Shown: positions 13,577 through 24,666 of the stretch, piece by piece
How the letters are laid out: each line of letters begins with the position of its first letter
How positions within the stretch are numbered: the stretch's first letter is position 1
Assembly: GCF_001723175.1 (NCBI RefSeq)
Contig: NC_064655.1
Span: 1,984,001-2,048,000 of the forward strand
Direction of reading: 5' to 3'
From: Penicillium oxalicum
Taxonomy: Eukaryota > Ascomycota > Eurotiomycetes > Eurotiales > Aspergillaceae
Length of the DNA: 64,000 nt
Notes under the pieces: model-generated
The model's database searches: none
What the model saw: only the letters and a program-made list of their open reading frames with translations
Told to the model about the DNA's origin: nothing
Translations under genes and position numbers: made by a program

Positions 13577-14628
13577 GCGTGCCAACCATCTTTCCCTGTT
13601 CGTTCTGTTCTGGCAACTCTCTCGTGCCTTGCGATGGTGGACTTTGTGGGTATCTGACCTGGGAACTCCCCGTCTCGCACCGACTTTGGTAGTCGAGCTT
13701 ATTCAAGCGCGTGTATTTGAAGCGGTCCCTACTACATTCTCAAGCCTTCTGCTCTTCTTTCCACGTGCCCGGGGCGCTCCGAAGAGAGCCTGGATATCTT
13801 TTAATCGTTGCTGTATCGAATTCGCGCCATGAAAGGCATGGCCATGATCTAGGAAGGGTCATATCTCTACTTGCAAAAGTAGTCGCAACAGCTTGATCTG
13901 TTGTCAAGTCTAGGCATATCACATCTCTCGTTTCATTATCCGGGCAGGTCTCCAACAATGTCACAACAGCGTCTGTGTTGTCAAATGAGCATACAGGGCT
14001 CCTTAAAGACTCATCTTCTCCGATTCGCCATGTTTTTTCGATGCAATTGATGTGGTGAGCGACCCGCGAAGCAAGAATTGTTTGTAAATGAATCGCCCTA
14101 TGGACGCGGGCATACTACAACCAGAGCAATGCAATGATCACAGTTACACGAGGACCAATTTGCGGTTTGCTCAAAAACTAAAATAGGTATCAGCTTTGCC
14201 AGGACTGGAGGCCTGGCTCCAGGCATCGATGCCCAACCCCCCTGCCTGGTATGACTGCCTTGTGCCTCACTGCCTGCTCGTGGAGTGTAGGCAAACTCGT
14301 GCTATCAGCAGCTTTATAAGTACCTGCGGGGGCGGGAGCGGTGACCGGGACAACAACCTGACGGTCACACCTCGACGGACTCGTTACCTCACTTGCGTCG
14401 ATCCCCCTCCAGCTTCTACAACTACCGGCATTTCGTCATCACTCCTTTCACCTACAACACGCCCTTCTTTTACCCTTCCCCCCTCTCTCGCTCACTTGCG
14501 CTGAACGCGAAGAACGCCTCCTGCTACAACATTCCGATCCCGGTCAAGACCGACGGCCGGCTGAGTTCAACAACTCACACTTCGACCTCCCCGCTTGTCT
14601 TTTCTTTACCTCTCAGCAAGTCTTCGCC
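13577..14628 (+). other. intergenic, yip4 to yrb2
   Basis: No gene found. The last 200 nt before 14629 are C/T-rich (repeated CTCCC and TTCTTT words), matching the usual fungal transcription-start environment, and probably form the yrb2 5' leader. Confidence 0.6.
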
Positions 14629-16968
14629 ATGGCTTCCAAGTCAGACGAACCTCAGAAGCCTGCCGACGGTGAGTTCTGATACTTTGCGATCTCTCATCTA
14701 TCAGCCGCAGTCGTTCCTCGCTTGAGACGGCATACGCGATCAGATCATTCACCGGTATCGCGCTCAGGCCGAGGGCGTGGGCTCAAAATACCTCCCCGTA
14801 CCCGGCTGCAATCATGTCTCTTGTGTTGAAAGCAAGTTTCTGCATGTCTTACGGGGGCACAAAGCTGACCGTGGTCCTCTTCAACTAGCGACTGGCGGAG
14901 ACGCCCGCACCCCGCCCTCTGACAACGATGAACGCCCTGTCCGCGAACAACTGAAGGAGACAACCATCGATGCCGCGGCCGTGAACGATGCGGTCGAATG
15001 TGCCTCCAATGGCTCCGGTACGGAACAGTCCAGCGGCAGGAAGCGATCATTCGAAGAATCTCGCGACGAGGATGACGAGGCGGCCAACAACAACGAAGGC
15101 CCACGGAAGCGATCGCGCGAAGCCACTCCAGAGGTCGCAAAGGTCTCTGCGGAGGACAAGAACGTGAGTGAACCTACCCCAAAGGACCCCGAGCCCGCCA
15201 CCCTCCCCAAACTGGCCACGGATGAGTCCTCCCATGGAAATCGGAACGACCCAGACATCGAGTACATTATCATCTCGGATGTTGAGTCGGAAGAGAGCCT
15301 GGTAGTCGTAGAACCGGCTCCCCGTGAAGCGTCCCCGGAGGTTGTCTTGGTGTCGGACTCGGAGTCGGAACCTTCCTCGGACCACTGGATTCAAATCATT
15401 GAAGCGCCTTGTGTGGAAGGGGGTTTTGAGGATCTGAACCCAGAAGAAGGCGAGTCTGACAAGACTCCCTCTTCTCCATCGGGCGCTTCCGTGCAGGAAA
15501 AATGCCACAGCTCTGTAAACCAAAAGTGGCTAGAGTGTGTCCAGCCCTCGCCCGAGTCTTCGCGAAAGTCGAAGCTGTCTGGGGCGCGGACTGACCGCCC
15601 GGCGGATTTTCCAGCGGAATCACCATCCTGTGGCCAGGACGCCCACTTCTTGAAGAACGATAACACCAACACTTCTACACAGGGCACCGAAAATAAGGAC
15701 TCCGCCAAGACAATGAAGGAAGAAGAGGTCCAAGTGATTAAGAAGAAGAGGAGCTTGGATCAAGTGGAAGATGAGGGCGCAAAGAAGTCGGAAGAGACGG
15801 AAACCAAGCGACACCGGGATAATTCCCAAGAGCGTGAGGCCCAGACAGCCAATGTGAGTGCCAACCATCACTGATCTCTCTAGCTGCGCAATCGTTTCAA
15901 GCTATTCGCGCCAGAAGTGCCTGACTGACTTTTTTTTTCTCTCTCCTTTGTTCGTTCCCTAGGCTTTTGCAAAAAGTGCGTTCGGCAGCGCGGCCGCATC
16001 GTCTCCGTTTGCTTCGCTTGGAAGCTCCAATTTGACAGCAGCCTCAACTTCCACTTCTGAAAAACCAGCCCCGACATCTGCTTTCGCTTCTTCAGCTTTG
16101 GGCTCATTTGCCGGCTCAGAGACCTCCCCCTTTGGCTCCTTTGGCGCTTCAAGCCCTTCGGTGTTCAAGTCCGGCACTAGCACCTCTGCCTTTGGCTCCT
16201 CTTCCACGTCTGGCTTTGGTTCTCTAAAAAATGGATTTGCGGGGGTTGGAGGTGGCTTTGCTGCTGCCGCCAAGACTGGCGGGTTGTCAAACTTTGCGTC
16301 TCCTGCTGCCGCTTCACCCCTCGGCGGCGAAATCAAGCCCTCGACTTCCAAGCCTCTCGGTGCTGATGACTCTGCGGATGAAGGAAGCGACGACGATGAG
16401 GGTGAAGGAACCAATACCTTCGAGGCTGATAAGACCGACGAACGGTTCTATGAACAGACGAGTGCGTACTCCCTGGGTTGTCTATTTAACCTTGCGAGTG
16501 ACTTTTTTTTTCTCAAAACTGACATCCCATTCAATAGTCTCGACCGGTGAGGAAGAAGAAGAGAATGTGTTTTCATGCAAGGGTAAACTTTTCCATTTCA
16601 GCGGCGAATGGAAAGAGCGTGGTGTTGGCACTTTCAAGGTCAATGTTCGCAACGATGAAGAGGGCAAGCGACATGGTCGGATGATCATGCGCGCCGACGG
16701 TGCGTTGCGTGTTATGCTGAACAGCCCTGTCTTCAAGGGCATGACTTTCGGTGACGCAAAGAATGAAGAACCATCATCGAAGCAAATCTTCCTGGCGAGC
16801 AATGAGGAAGGCCGCACAGTGCCCTTGCTGCTGCGCGTGAGTTACACTTCTAATGATCCTATTTCTGTGACAAATGTGTTCTAACGAATCCATGTTTCTT
16901 AGGTTGGAAATGAAAACCTTGCCAAGGATCTGTACGGCATCATCAAAAGCCTTCTTGACGACGAATGA
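14629..16968 (+). CDS. yrb2: Ran-binding protein, Yrb2/RanBP3/Hba1-like
   Basis: A 622-residue nuclear protein from five exons: 14629-14668, 14889-15853, 15963-16461, 16538-16836 and 16903-16968, all joined in consistent phase. The long N-terminal part is acidic and disordered with basic nuclear-localisation-like patches (GRKRSFEE, GPRKRSRE, KKKRSLDQ). The middle (about residues 336-480) is Ser/Ala/Gly-rich with FG-type motifs (SAFGS, SPFGSFG, SGFGS). The C-terminus is a RanBD: EEEENVFSCKGKLFHFSG, then WKERGVGTFKVNV, then GRMIMRADGALRVMLNSPVF. Yrb2/RanBP3 proteins bind Ran-GTP and Crm1 as nuclear-export cofactors. The order FG region then RanBD also occurs in Nup2/Nup50, but the small size favours Yrb2. 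A GTGAGT donor-like site near 15163 is in frame and probably unused. Confidence 0.88.
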
Positions 16969-17395
16969 TTAGTGAAAGCGACAGGCACGAGATACCCACA
17001 TAGACTGCTGCTCTGGTCAGTTTTTTTTGCAGAGAGTGCAGGAGAGAAATATGGGATCGGTGCATTTGGAGTTTCTCAATGCCACTTTATGTGAGCATAC
17101 TGCGTGATTATTAGCGATCTTTTCTACCATGAAATCCATTGACTACTCTATGATTCTGCGTCTGTTGTTTGTTTTGTGTTGTGGGTGGCTCATTCGCACT
17201 GCTGTGGTCGCAAACCCATGTTTTCTAGTCTTGCTGCACTGTCTCTGGGTGATACAGATATCAGCGCTGGTCAAAGCTGATGTATTGTGCTGATAATGAC
17301 TGACAATTGAGGGAACTTGTGAATTGTGTGGGAATTGACACTAAATCATAGTCTACATGAGAAGAATAGATGGCGCAGCTGCACCACCAGGCGAA
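16969..17395. other. convergent 3' region
   Basis: A 427-nt stretch between the yrb2 stop and the stop of the minus-strand methyltransferase. It holds both 3' UTRs; nothing else is seen. Confidence 0.6.
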
Positions 17396-18274
17396 TCACT
17401 TCTTCACTGCAATGACGAAGAGTCGCGGATAAGCAAGCAAAACCCGGCCGTCATATGTCGACACGTAAGCTTTCTCCAGGCGTCTCAAATATTCACTGAG
17501 GAAGCCCTTTTGTTCTTCAGGAGAGAGAGGGTCCAAATATGGTCTCAGTCCGGTCCCTTTGACCCATTCGACGATCGCCGCATGGTTCTCCAAACTGTGG
17601 TTGTAGCTTGTGTGGAAGATGTCCACCTGAGAACAAACAGGCTTCAGAAGATCATAGATTTCTCGCGGTGTCTGAAAGCTGTCCCGACCAACACTCTGAA
17701 GTGTAGCCGCCCAGGGTCCATTCTCAGCGGTCTCGCGCATCAAGACATGAGAAGGCTCCATGAGGTTATCAGGAACTTGAAGGGCGAACACGCCCCCAGA
17801 GGGTTGACTCTCCATCAATTTCTTGACAATGGTAAATCGCTCCTCTCTACCAAGCCATTGGAGCACTGCATTTGAGAAGAAGAGATCCACGGGCCCCTCA
17901 GGCTTGTAGGTACGTAGATCATCCACCGTGAAATCACGATGTGGGAGGGCAGTTTTGGCCTTGCGGATCATGTCCGGGGATGAGTCCATCCCTACTAGGT
18001 GCGCGTCTGGGAACCGCGACTCCAGTATGGCGGTCGAGTTACCAGGGCCACAGCCGAGATCGACAATCCTCTTTGGAGGAGTCTTTAGAGGGACTCGGAC
18101 TAGAAGATCGCGCGCAGGCTGTGTGCGCTCATCTTCGAATTTGAGGTACTGCGCTGCACTCCAATCTTGACTTGTTTTGGACTGTGTTGACATGGCGTTG
18201 CGGCTGGCTGATCGTTTCATGGATGCATTTAACGGCATCTGAAGTAGTCTTTGTGAAGAACGCTGGAGGAACAT
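17396..18274 (-). CDS. tmt1: trans-aconitate methyltransferase (Tam/Tmt1-like)
   Basis: A single-exon 292-residue class I SAM methyltransferase. The bacterial Tam signature is clear: QDWSAAQYLKFEDERTQPAR, then the SAM-binding motif I IVDLGCGPGNST (residues 70-81), GMDSSPDMIRKA and FFSNAVLQWL. The enzyme methylates trans-aconitate, which forms spontaneously from the TCA intermediate cis-aconitate and inhibits aconitase. The frame has about 27 residues before the point where bacterial Tam begins: MFLQRSSQRL...SMKRSASRNA, basic, Ser-rich and without acidic residues, so it looks like a mitochondrial presequence. Further in-frame Met codons lie at residues 13, 19 and 28 (18193), so two start sites and dual localisation are possible. 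It is divergent from hrq1. Confidence 0.9.
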   Translation of the reverse strand: MFLQRSSQRLLQMPLNASMKRSASRNAMSTQSKTSQDWSAAQYLKFEDERTQPARDLLVRVPLKTPPKRIVDLGCGPGNSTAILESRFPDAHLVGMDSSPDMIRKAKTALPHRDFTVDDLRTYKPEGPVDLFFSNAVLQWLGREERFTIVKKLMESQPSGGVFALQVPDNLMEPSHVLMRETAENGPWAATLQSVGRDSFQTPREIYDLLKPVCSQVDIFHTSYNHSLENHAAIVEWVKGTGLRPYLDPLSPEEQKGFLSEYLRRLEKAYVSTYDGRVLLAYPRLFVIAVKK

Positions 18275-19304
18275 GATCCTCTCTTGGAGAGAATAATGGC
18301 CTATCGAATGTGGAGGTGAAATGGCAGAAAGCTGAGCTGATATGGATACCAGGTTGCGCTATTTGAACTACCACCCGACCGAAGTGCAAAAGGGTCGAGG
18401 GGACTTGAATTGCCGATACGGCGATATCCCGGAAGATCTACATACTTTTGTGAGCCGGGCCATGCTTGGTAACGGTGGATTCTACATTGATCGGAGGAAT
18501 TACAGTAAGCCAAAACTTGGTGATAGCTGGTTACATTGAGGAGCTTTTTGTCAATGATTGGCGCTGGGATTGAGAGACTTGCCGGCCTTGACGTTTTTGA
18601 AAGTGCCGGTTATCGGACTATATGGAACTGTATGCGGACAGACTGTCAAGAAACTGCAGGAAAGAGCACAAGCTTTTCTTTCTAAGCTTCGAGGCCACGG
18701 TGATCTATGGTGCACTTGTGAGTCATACCTATGGTACAATTTGCGGTCAAATAACTTGGTTCTTGGGATAGGAAACAACCCTGTTAGGGAGTCAGGTGGA
18801 CATTCGGTGTTTGGCTGCTTTGAGAGAATTTTTGTGTCGCGGATATTCATGATCAAAACTGGAACAAATTCAATTCAAATGACATAGATATATTTCGGAG
18901 TGGCTCGATTGGTTTAATTTTCGCAATTTAATGATTTGTCTACGGAGTCTCGAATGGTCATTAAATTTTTGATCATGGTAAGATTAATTAAGTCTTTGAA
19001 GGTATCCCTGGCTTGCCATAGGATGTGCGCTAAGGACCTCGGTCTGTTACTCGAAGGATACGGCAACCAATACAACAATCATCAATCATATCAGACATGT
19101 CACAACCTCAGAAGACTCCGCCTGGGTGAGCCACTCCGTAAGAGGTAAACATTGCCGTGATAATGCAAGCCATAACATCTCGGCCAAAATTAGGTCATAT
19201 ATAGCGCACGTGACCTCGCGTTTCCTTGCTTGGTCGGCCATGACGAAGCCTCGCAGAAATGATACAGATCCTGATCTTGTCGATGACCGTAATGGCGCTC
19301 CGCA
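18275..19304. other. divergent promoter region tmt1 / hrq1
   Basis: A 1030-nt intergenic region serving both divergent genes. Short open frames on both strands have no recognisable content. Confidence 0.6.
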
Positions 19305-22300
19305 ATGAATGACGCCTCGGATAATCACGCTCAACCTCTTCTGAAAAGAAAACAGAGCCAGGATGTGGATGCTTCAGCATCAAACGCGTCATCGGCAGTC
19401 GGCGCCGACAGCGGTACCGAAGATGCGTCCCGCGCCTCCGTCCTTGATGTGAATGACTCACGAGCGGCCGACGGCGAACCGCAACAGCCTGTGAAGAAAC
19501 GAAAAGGGACGGGCAAAAAGTCCAAGGCGTCAGATACAAAGGCAAAGGCCGCACAGAAGAGGGTGCCTGCCAAGCCATGGCCCGAGGAGATCAAGCGCCT
19601 CTCGCAGACCCATCGTGCGCTCAACCTTGTTTATACTTTTTGCTGCACGCGCAAACACTTTATCACGACCTTCGAAAACATCAAGAATGCGGTTCAGGCA
19701 CAACTTGGTCAAGGTCGCGAGCTGACGGTCGAGGATGTGGCTAGAGTCAAGGTCCTGGTTCCGCTGTCTGTGCGGTTCGAGTACGTTGATGAGGCCCGAC
19801 TCGAAATCATGACAGTCGGGGATAGAGAAGGCGCCGACTACGGGACTCGGAGCGGTACGGGCATGCTTTCGGCCTCGGAAATTGCAAATTACGCTGGAAA
19901 TGACGATAATTTTGTGGGGAACGTCCTTCTCTTCGAGTTTGTGGACGGGGACCTGAAGCGAGAGGTCCGAAATCCAAAGACCGGGGAGCCATCCAAACCT
20001 TTTCGCCGAATGAGGGACGAGGACCTGAAGATGCCAGTTTTTAGTCAGAAACAGATGCTGGGGCTCATCGAGAAACGAAACACCAAGTTCACTGATGCAA
20101 TCGATGCCTTCCTTGTCCGATGTGAAGATGAAGGACTTGACCCGGTGCAGACATTGGAAGAAGAGAAGAACGCTTTTATACCGACGCCTCCTGGGAGTGA
20201 GGTGAACACTCCTGCTGTTGTAAAAGCTCCAGCGACGATTCCGAAAGAGCGCGAAAGCATTGCGGAAATCATCTCTCAGATTCGCGAGATGGAGTGGTAC
20301 CACGCGCAGATTGTGCCGGAAGGGCATCGAGTGTTTTATGCACAGTCGCCCGTCTACGGCGACCTATCCTTCCAGTTGTCCCAAGAGCTTGTCAATGCCC
20401 TGTACAATACGAAGAGTATCACTCAGCTCTACTCCCACCAGGCTGAAGCAATCAATCATTTGTATCAAGGTCATCATGTGATCGTCTCAACCTCCACAAG
20501 CTCAGGAAAGTCTCTCATTTACCAGATTCCCATGCTTCACGAATTGCAGAAAGACCCTGACAGCCGAGGCATGTATATCTTTCCTACAAAGGCCCTGGCA
20601 CAAGATCAGCGACGCAGTATGACGGACTTGCTACAATTCATGGATGGATTGCAACAAACAATGGTGGAAACGTTCGACGGAGACACGCCAATGGGAAGTC
20701 GAAACCTGATCCGGGATGAGGCTCGTATCATTTTCACCAACCCGGACATGCTACATATCACCATTCTTCCTCAAGAAAGCGCCTGGCGCACTTTTTTGAA
20801 GAACTTGAAATTTGTTGTAGTGGACGAATTGCACGTTTACAACGGCCTGTTCGGATCGCATGTGGCGTATATTATGCGACGACTCCGACGGATTTGTGCT
20901 GCAGTGGGCAATCGACACGTTAAATTTATATCCTGTTCTGCCACAGTAGCAAATCCAGAGCAGCACATGAAGTCGATTTTTGGAGTCGAAGATGTCAAGT
21001 TGGTGGACTTTGATGGCTCTCCGTCTGGTCGAAAAGAGTTCATCTGCTGGAATACTCCGTTCAAGGATCCTGCTGATCCAAGCTCAGGACGTGGTGATAG
21101 CGTCGCTGAAACTGCGCGACTGGTCTGCCAGTTGATCCTCCGAGGAGTGAGAGTGATTGCTTTCTGTCGCGTGAGACGACTTTGTGAGACACTTTTGCAG
21201 GCCGTTCGCAACGAGTTCCAGACCTTGGAAAGGCCCGAAGTCGGCAAGATGGTCATGGGTTATCGAGGTGGTTATAGTCCGCAAGATCGTCGACGAATTG
21301 AGAAGGAGATGTTTGATGGAAAACTGATGGGCATAGTGGCTACCAACGCATTGGAACTGGGTGTCGATATAGGCTCTCTCGATGCAGTGGTCACTCTCGG
21401 GTTTCCATACTCGATCTCCAACTTGCGGCAGCAAAGTGGCCGGGCGGGTCGACGAAACAAGGATTCTCTGTCTGTACTGGTCGGTGATCGATATCCAACG
21501 GATCAACACTACATGCAAAATCCGGAGGAGATATTCACACGGCCAAACTGTGAACTGCAGATCGACCTAACCAATGAGCTTATTCAAGAAGGACATGTCC
21601 AGTGCGCCGCTTTTGAGATGCCAATCCGGCCGGACGAGGATTCCTTCTACTTTGGTGAGCAATTGTATGCCCTCGCGGCCACTCGACTCGTCAAGGACAG
21701 CATGGGCTTCTACCATTGTCATGACCGATTCCGGCCTCAACCATCGCGGTGTGTGAACATCCGTGACACGGAAGACACACACTTTGCCGTCATTGACACA
21801 ACGAACAATCGCAATGTCGTTCTTGAGGAGGTCGAAGCCTCGCGCGCGTTCTTTACAATCTATGAAGGGGGCATTTTCCTCCATCAGGGTCAGACATACA
21901 TCGTCAAAGAACTCAATGTCGAGCGTCATCTTGCACGGGTTTTGCGCGTGCACGTCGACTGGAGCACGATGCAGCGTGACTATACGGACATCGACCCCAT
22001 CGAGACTGAAGCCATGCGTCTTGTTGGCAACGGGCCAAATGCTTGTCGCGCCTTCTTTGGTGCTGTCCAAATCCATGCTGTGGTATATGGCTTTTTCAAA
22101 ATCGACAAGCGAGGTCGCATTCTCGACGCAGTCGCTGTTGACAATCCTCCGATCGATCTTTTCACAAAGGGAATGTGGCTCAATGTCCCCTCACGGGCCA
22201 TTGAAATCCTCGAGTCGCATAGATTGAATGTCGCAGCGGCGATTCACGCTGCTGAGCATGGTGTACTCTCGCTACTCCCTTCCTTTGTGGTTTCATCGCC

Positions 22301-22841
22301 GGGTGATGTTCGCACGGAGTGCAAGATTGCGCAAAAAGAGCTCGGCAAGGGACTCCGCCGCGCGAACGAGTCAGGCAAGTCTCGCGAGGAGCTTGAGAGA
22401 CAGATTCAACCTCCTTCGAGGCAGCGACCTGCCCGCCTGACTTTCTACGATGCCAAGGGCGGCTCGTGCGGATCCGGGATCGCGAGCAAAGCGTTCGAAT
22501 TCATTGGACTTTTGCTCAGACGAGCAGTAGCGCGTATTGAGTCATGTCCCTGTCTTTCCCCGCAGGGTTGCATTGAATGCGTATGTGACGAGAGGTGTAA
22601 GGACATGAATACTGTGATGAGCAAGGCGGGCGCGGGCGTCATCCTTCGATGCTTGTTGGGATGGGATGTCGATGTCGATGCTCTACCCTGGGGCGAAGAT
22701 GTCGAGGTTATCGATCCAGGTACAGTTGGCGGTCGAGAATTGGCAGGTGGGTGGGAGACCGTTGTGACGGCCAAGGACGTGCCTTGGAAACATGGTTGCG
22801 GGCCAGAGGAAACACCGGCCTCGCGGGCATTTGATGCCTGA
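19305..22841 (+). CDS. hrq1: Hrq1, RecQ4-like 3'-5' DNA helicase
   Basis: A single-exon protein of 1178 residues, slightly longer than yeast Hrq1. The N-terminal 100 residues are low-complexity and basic (KRKGTGKKSKASDTKAK). The SF2 core follows: Q-like SHQAEAINHL, Walker A STSTSSGKSL near residue 397, FPTKALAQDQR, TNPDM, motif II VVVDELH near 505, SCSATV, then the second RecA lobe with ATNALELGVDIG and motif VI QQSGRAGRR near 709. The C-terminal DUF1998/MrfA-type region carries a Cys cluster (CPCLSPQGCIECVCDERC, near 1082) likely to bind zinc. Hrq1 acts in interstrand-crosslink repair and telomere maintenance in yeasts (family knowledge). The start ATG at 19305 follows the in-frame region without an earlier plausible Met. 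Confidence 0.95.
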   Translation: MNDASDNHAQPLLKRKQSQDVDASASNASSAVGADSGTEDASRASVLDVNDSRAADGEPQQPVKKRKGTGKKSKASDTKAKAAQKRVPAKPWPEEIKRLSQTHRALNLVYTFCCTRKHFITTFENIKNAVQAQLGQGRELTVEDVARVKVLVPLSVRFEYVDEARLEIMTVGDREGADYGTRSGTGMLSASEIANYAGNDDNFVGNVLLFEFVDGDLKREVRNPKTGEPSKPFRRMRDEDLKMPVFSQKQMLGLIEKRNTKFTDAIDAFLVRCEDEGLDPVQTLEEEKNAFIPTPPGSEVNTPAVVKAPATIPKERESIAEIISQIREMEWYHAQIVPEGHRVFYAQSPVYGDLSFQLSQELVNALYNTKSITQLYSHQAEAINHLYQGHHVIVSTSTSSGKSLIYQIPMLHELQKDPDSRGMYIFPTKALAQDQRRSMTDLLQFMDGLQQTMVETFDGDTPMGSRNLIRDEARIIFTNPDMLHITILPQESAWRTFLKNLKFVVVDELHVYNGLFGSHVAYIMRRLRRICAAVGNRHVKFISCSATVANPEQHMKSIFGVEDVKLVDFDGSPSGRKEFICWNTPFKDPADPSSGRGDSVAETARLVCQLILRGVRVIAFCRVRRLCETLLQAVRNEFQTLERPEVGKMVMGYRGGYSPQDRRRIEKEMFDGKLMGIVATNALELGVDIGSLDAVVTLGFPYSISNLRQQSGRAGRRNKDSLSVLVGDRYPTDQHYMQNPEEIFTRPNCELQIDLTNELIQEGHVQCAAFEMPIRPDEDSFYFGEQLYALAATRLVKDSMGFYHCHDRFRPQPSRCVNIRDTEDTHFAVIDTTNNRNVVLEEVEASRAFFTIYEGGIFLHQGQTYIVKELNVERHLARVLRVHVDWSTMQRDYTDIDPIETEAMRLVGNGPNACRAFFGAVQIHAVVYGFFKIDKRGRILDAVAVDNPPIDLFTKGMWLNVPSRAIEILESHRLNVAAAIHAAEHGVLSLLPSFVVSSPGDVRTECKIAQKELGKGLRRANESGKSREELERQIQPPSRQRPARLTFYDAKGGSCGSGIASKAFEFIGLLLRRAVARIESCPCLSPQGCIECVCDERCKDMNTVMSKAGAGVILRCLLGWDVDVDALPWGEDVEVIDPGTVGGRELAGGWETVVTAKDVPWKHGCGPEETPASRAFDA

Positions 22842-23927
22842 TATTGAACATGCCATGGGCGTCTGGACGAGTTGCTCTCTTTGTTTGAGCGCTGTGTTTC
22901 ATCTTGGTCTCTGGGTTGGATCAATTTCTGCTGTGTGGTTATTGATCGCGACAGGGCCGCTTGTATGTTTTCTGGGTGTGACTCTTCAAAATCACACATC
23001 ACGAATGTTTTTCTCATGCACGGCTCGGTGGAGACCAAGCATGTTTCAGTCAAGAGCTTCTAAATAATACGCGATATTTATGTGCTCTGTCGGCGCTCGA
23101 GCTCTCCTTGCCGCTCGTACAGTGCACAACTTCTCAGTATACCGCCTCTTACTGGGAGCTTGCGAATCCTCAGACATACCAGAGTCTTCTCGAGGTGCCC
23201 ATCGGCTTATTTTTGTGAAGACAGCTCTTTTGGACCGTCTGTAAAGACTACTATCAAAGTACAATGTCCACTTTAACAGCGGCCTTGATGGTATGATCAG
23301 AAGGGATGTGAAATTTTAATCATAAGTTATGTGGCAAATCAGCTAGAAGTTTTTACGCCCCCTTTTCTCGATAGGTGATGGGCAGTCTTGGCTCTGTCTC
23401 TTGTCCCGATACTTCATGCTTATACTGAGTTGCTTATTCTGAGGGGTGATTTACTTATCTTGGCCCGGTGACAGACATCTATTTAGAATTTCATACTGAT
23501 TATACCCGCATTCTTCACATTCAGCCATCACACAAACGAAAGATGCTCCCAGAGGACCGTATCAACGTAATTGGCTCTCTTACTGATGCTCCCTGGGTAT
23601 AGTGGAATTTTATCTCAAGACCAGGCACATACAAATGACTTTTCTTTTTGGACAAGCACATAATCGCACTGTACCCGGTTACAATAGCGCGTAACCCCAG
23701 TCCAGAAGCAAATCAAAATCACGAACCACATTGGTTGAAGCACGCCCTGAATCAAGCTTGCTCAGCACCAGTCTTCCGGCATCATGTACGTTGCGATCAA
23801 ATCTGACAACGGGATCGAAGAATGCGGACGCCGGTCAGGGCCCATATCTGCCCATCATCCAATGATATGTCTAGAATCTCATTTCGAGATCTGGAATATG
23901 TTGCTAACTGGACTTGAATTCTTCAAC
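22842..23927. other. intergenic, hrq1 to tRNA-Ile
   Basis: Holds the hrq1 3' UTR and upstream sequence of the tRNA. Open frames are antisense or short; no gene is supported. Confidence 0.6.
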
Positions 23928-24001
23928 GGTTCCATAACTCAGTTGGTTAGAGTGTGGTGCTAATAACGCCAAAGTCGAGGGTTCGACCCCCTCTGGGACC
24001 A
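23928..24001 (+). tRNA. tRNA-Ile(AAU)
   Basis: A 74-nt intronless tRNA. The acceptor arms GGTTCCA and TGGGACC pair with one G-U, with A as discriminator. The D arm has CTC/GAG with AGTTGGTTA, the anticodon arm TGGTG/CGCCA closes the loop CTAATAA (anticodon AAT), and the T arm is CGAGG-GTTCGAC-CCCTC-like. The CCA end is not encoded. Confidence 0.95.
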
Positions 24002-24005
24002 TCTC

Positions 24006-24017
24006 TTTTTCCTTTTT
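24006..24017 (+). terminator. Pol III terminator of tRNA-Ile
   Basis: Two T5 runs, at 24006-24010 and 24013-24017, follow the tRNA 3' end by 4 nt. Confidence 0.8.
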
Positions 24018-24666
24018 GTTCTTGCTTGTATTAACTTTCAGATTGAAGAAGATTTACTCGCGTCCTGCCTGCAAATAAGTGCCTTACAATTCGGGGAGTA
24101 TTTAGGCTAAATCTGAGTGAAATTTTGCCATGACGAAATATTAAGCACCCTGCGAAAGGCCTGACGGCAACACTAAAGGAACTCTCCGTCATCACCTGAC
24201 ATATGCATAAAGCGCCTATAAAGTGGCCAATCAGCATCGAGAGTCATATGTCTCCAAAGCCCCGATGATCTACAGAGCTACGCGGCGCTCTGCAATCACT
24301 CTTGACACAGAGGAAGGGTAAAGGGAGAGAGATTTAGATGGTTTTTTTTTTTGATGAATAGGGGTCAAAAAATGAGTCGCAATATCAATTGGTCAAGATT
24401 GACATTCCCAGACGCTTTCAAGTTTGAAAAGTCGTGAATCGAAAGAGAAAAAAATAACAATAAAAAATTAGGGAAAGATGGAAAGATGGAAATCATCTGG
24501 GAGCAAGAGCAAATGGAACAACTTCCTCGGGATTGCAAAAGCCAAGCAGTATCGTAAATCACCAACCCATCGCATTCCGGCATAACTCAGGTCAATCAGT
24601 AACCTTATGCTGTAAATCCGGGACGTTCTTGTACGTAGTCTGCAACATATCTCCGCACCCGTGTGA
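24018..24666. other. intergenic, tRNA to orphan gene
   Basis: Contains a T10-like run near 24343 and otherwise only the 3' flank of the minus-strand gene ending at 24667. No further feature is seen. Confidence 0.5.

Noticed and set aside
22445..23053. 202-codon minus-strand frame over the hrq1 3' end
   Set aside because: Antisense shadow of the conserved Hrq1 C-terminus.
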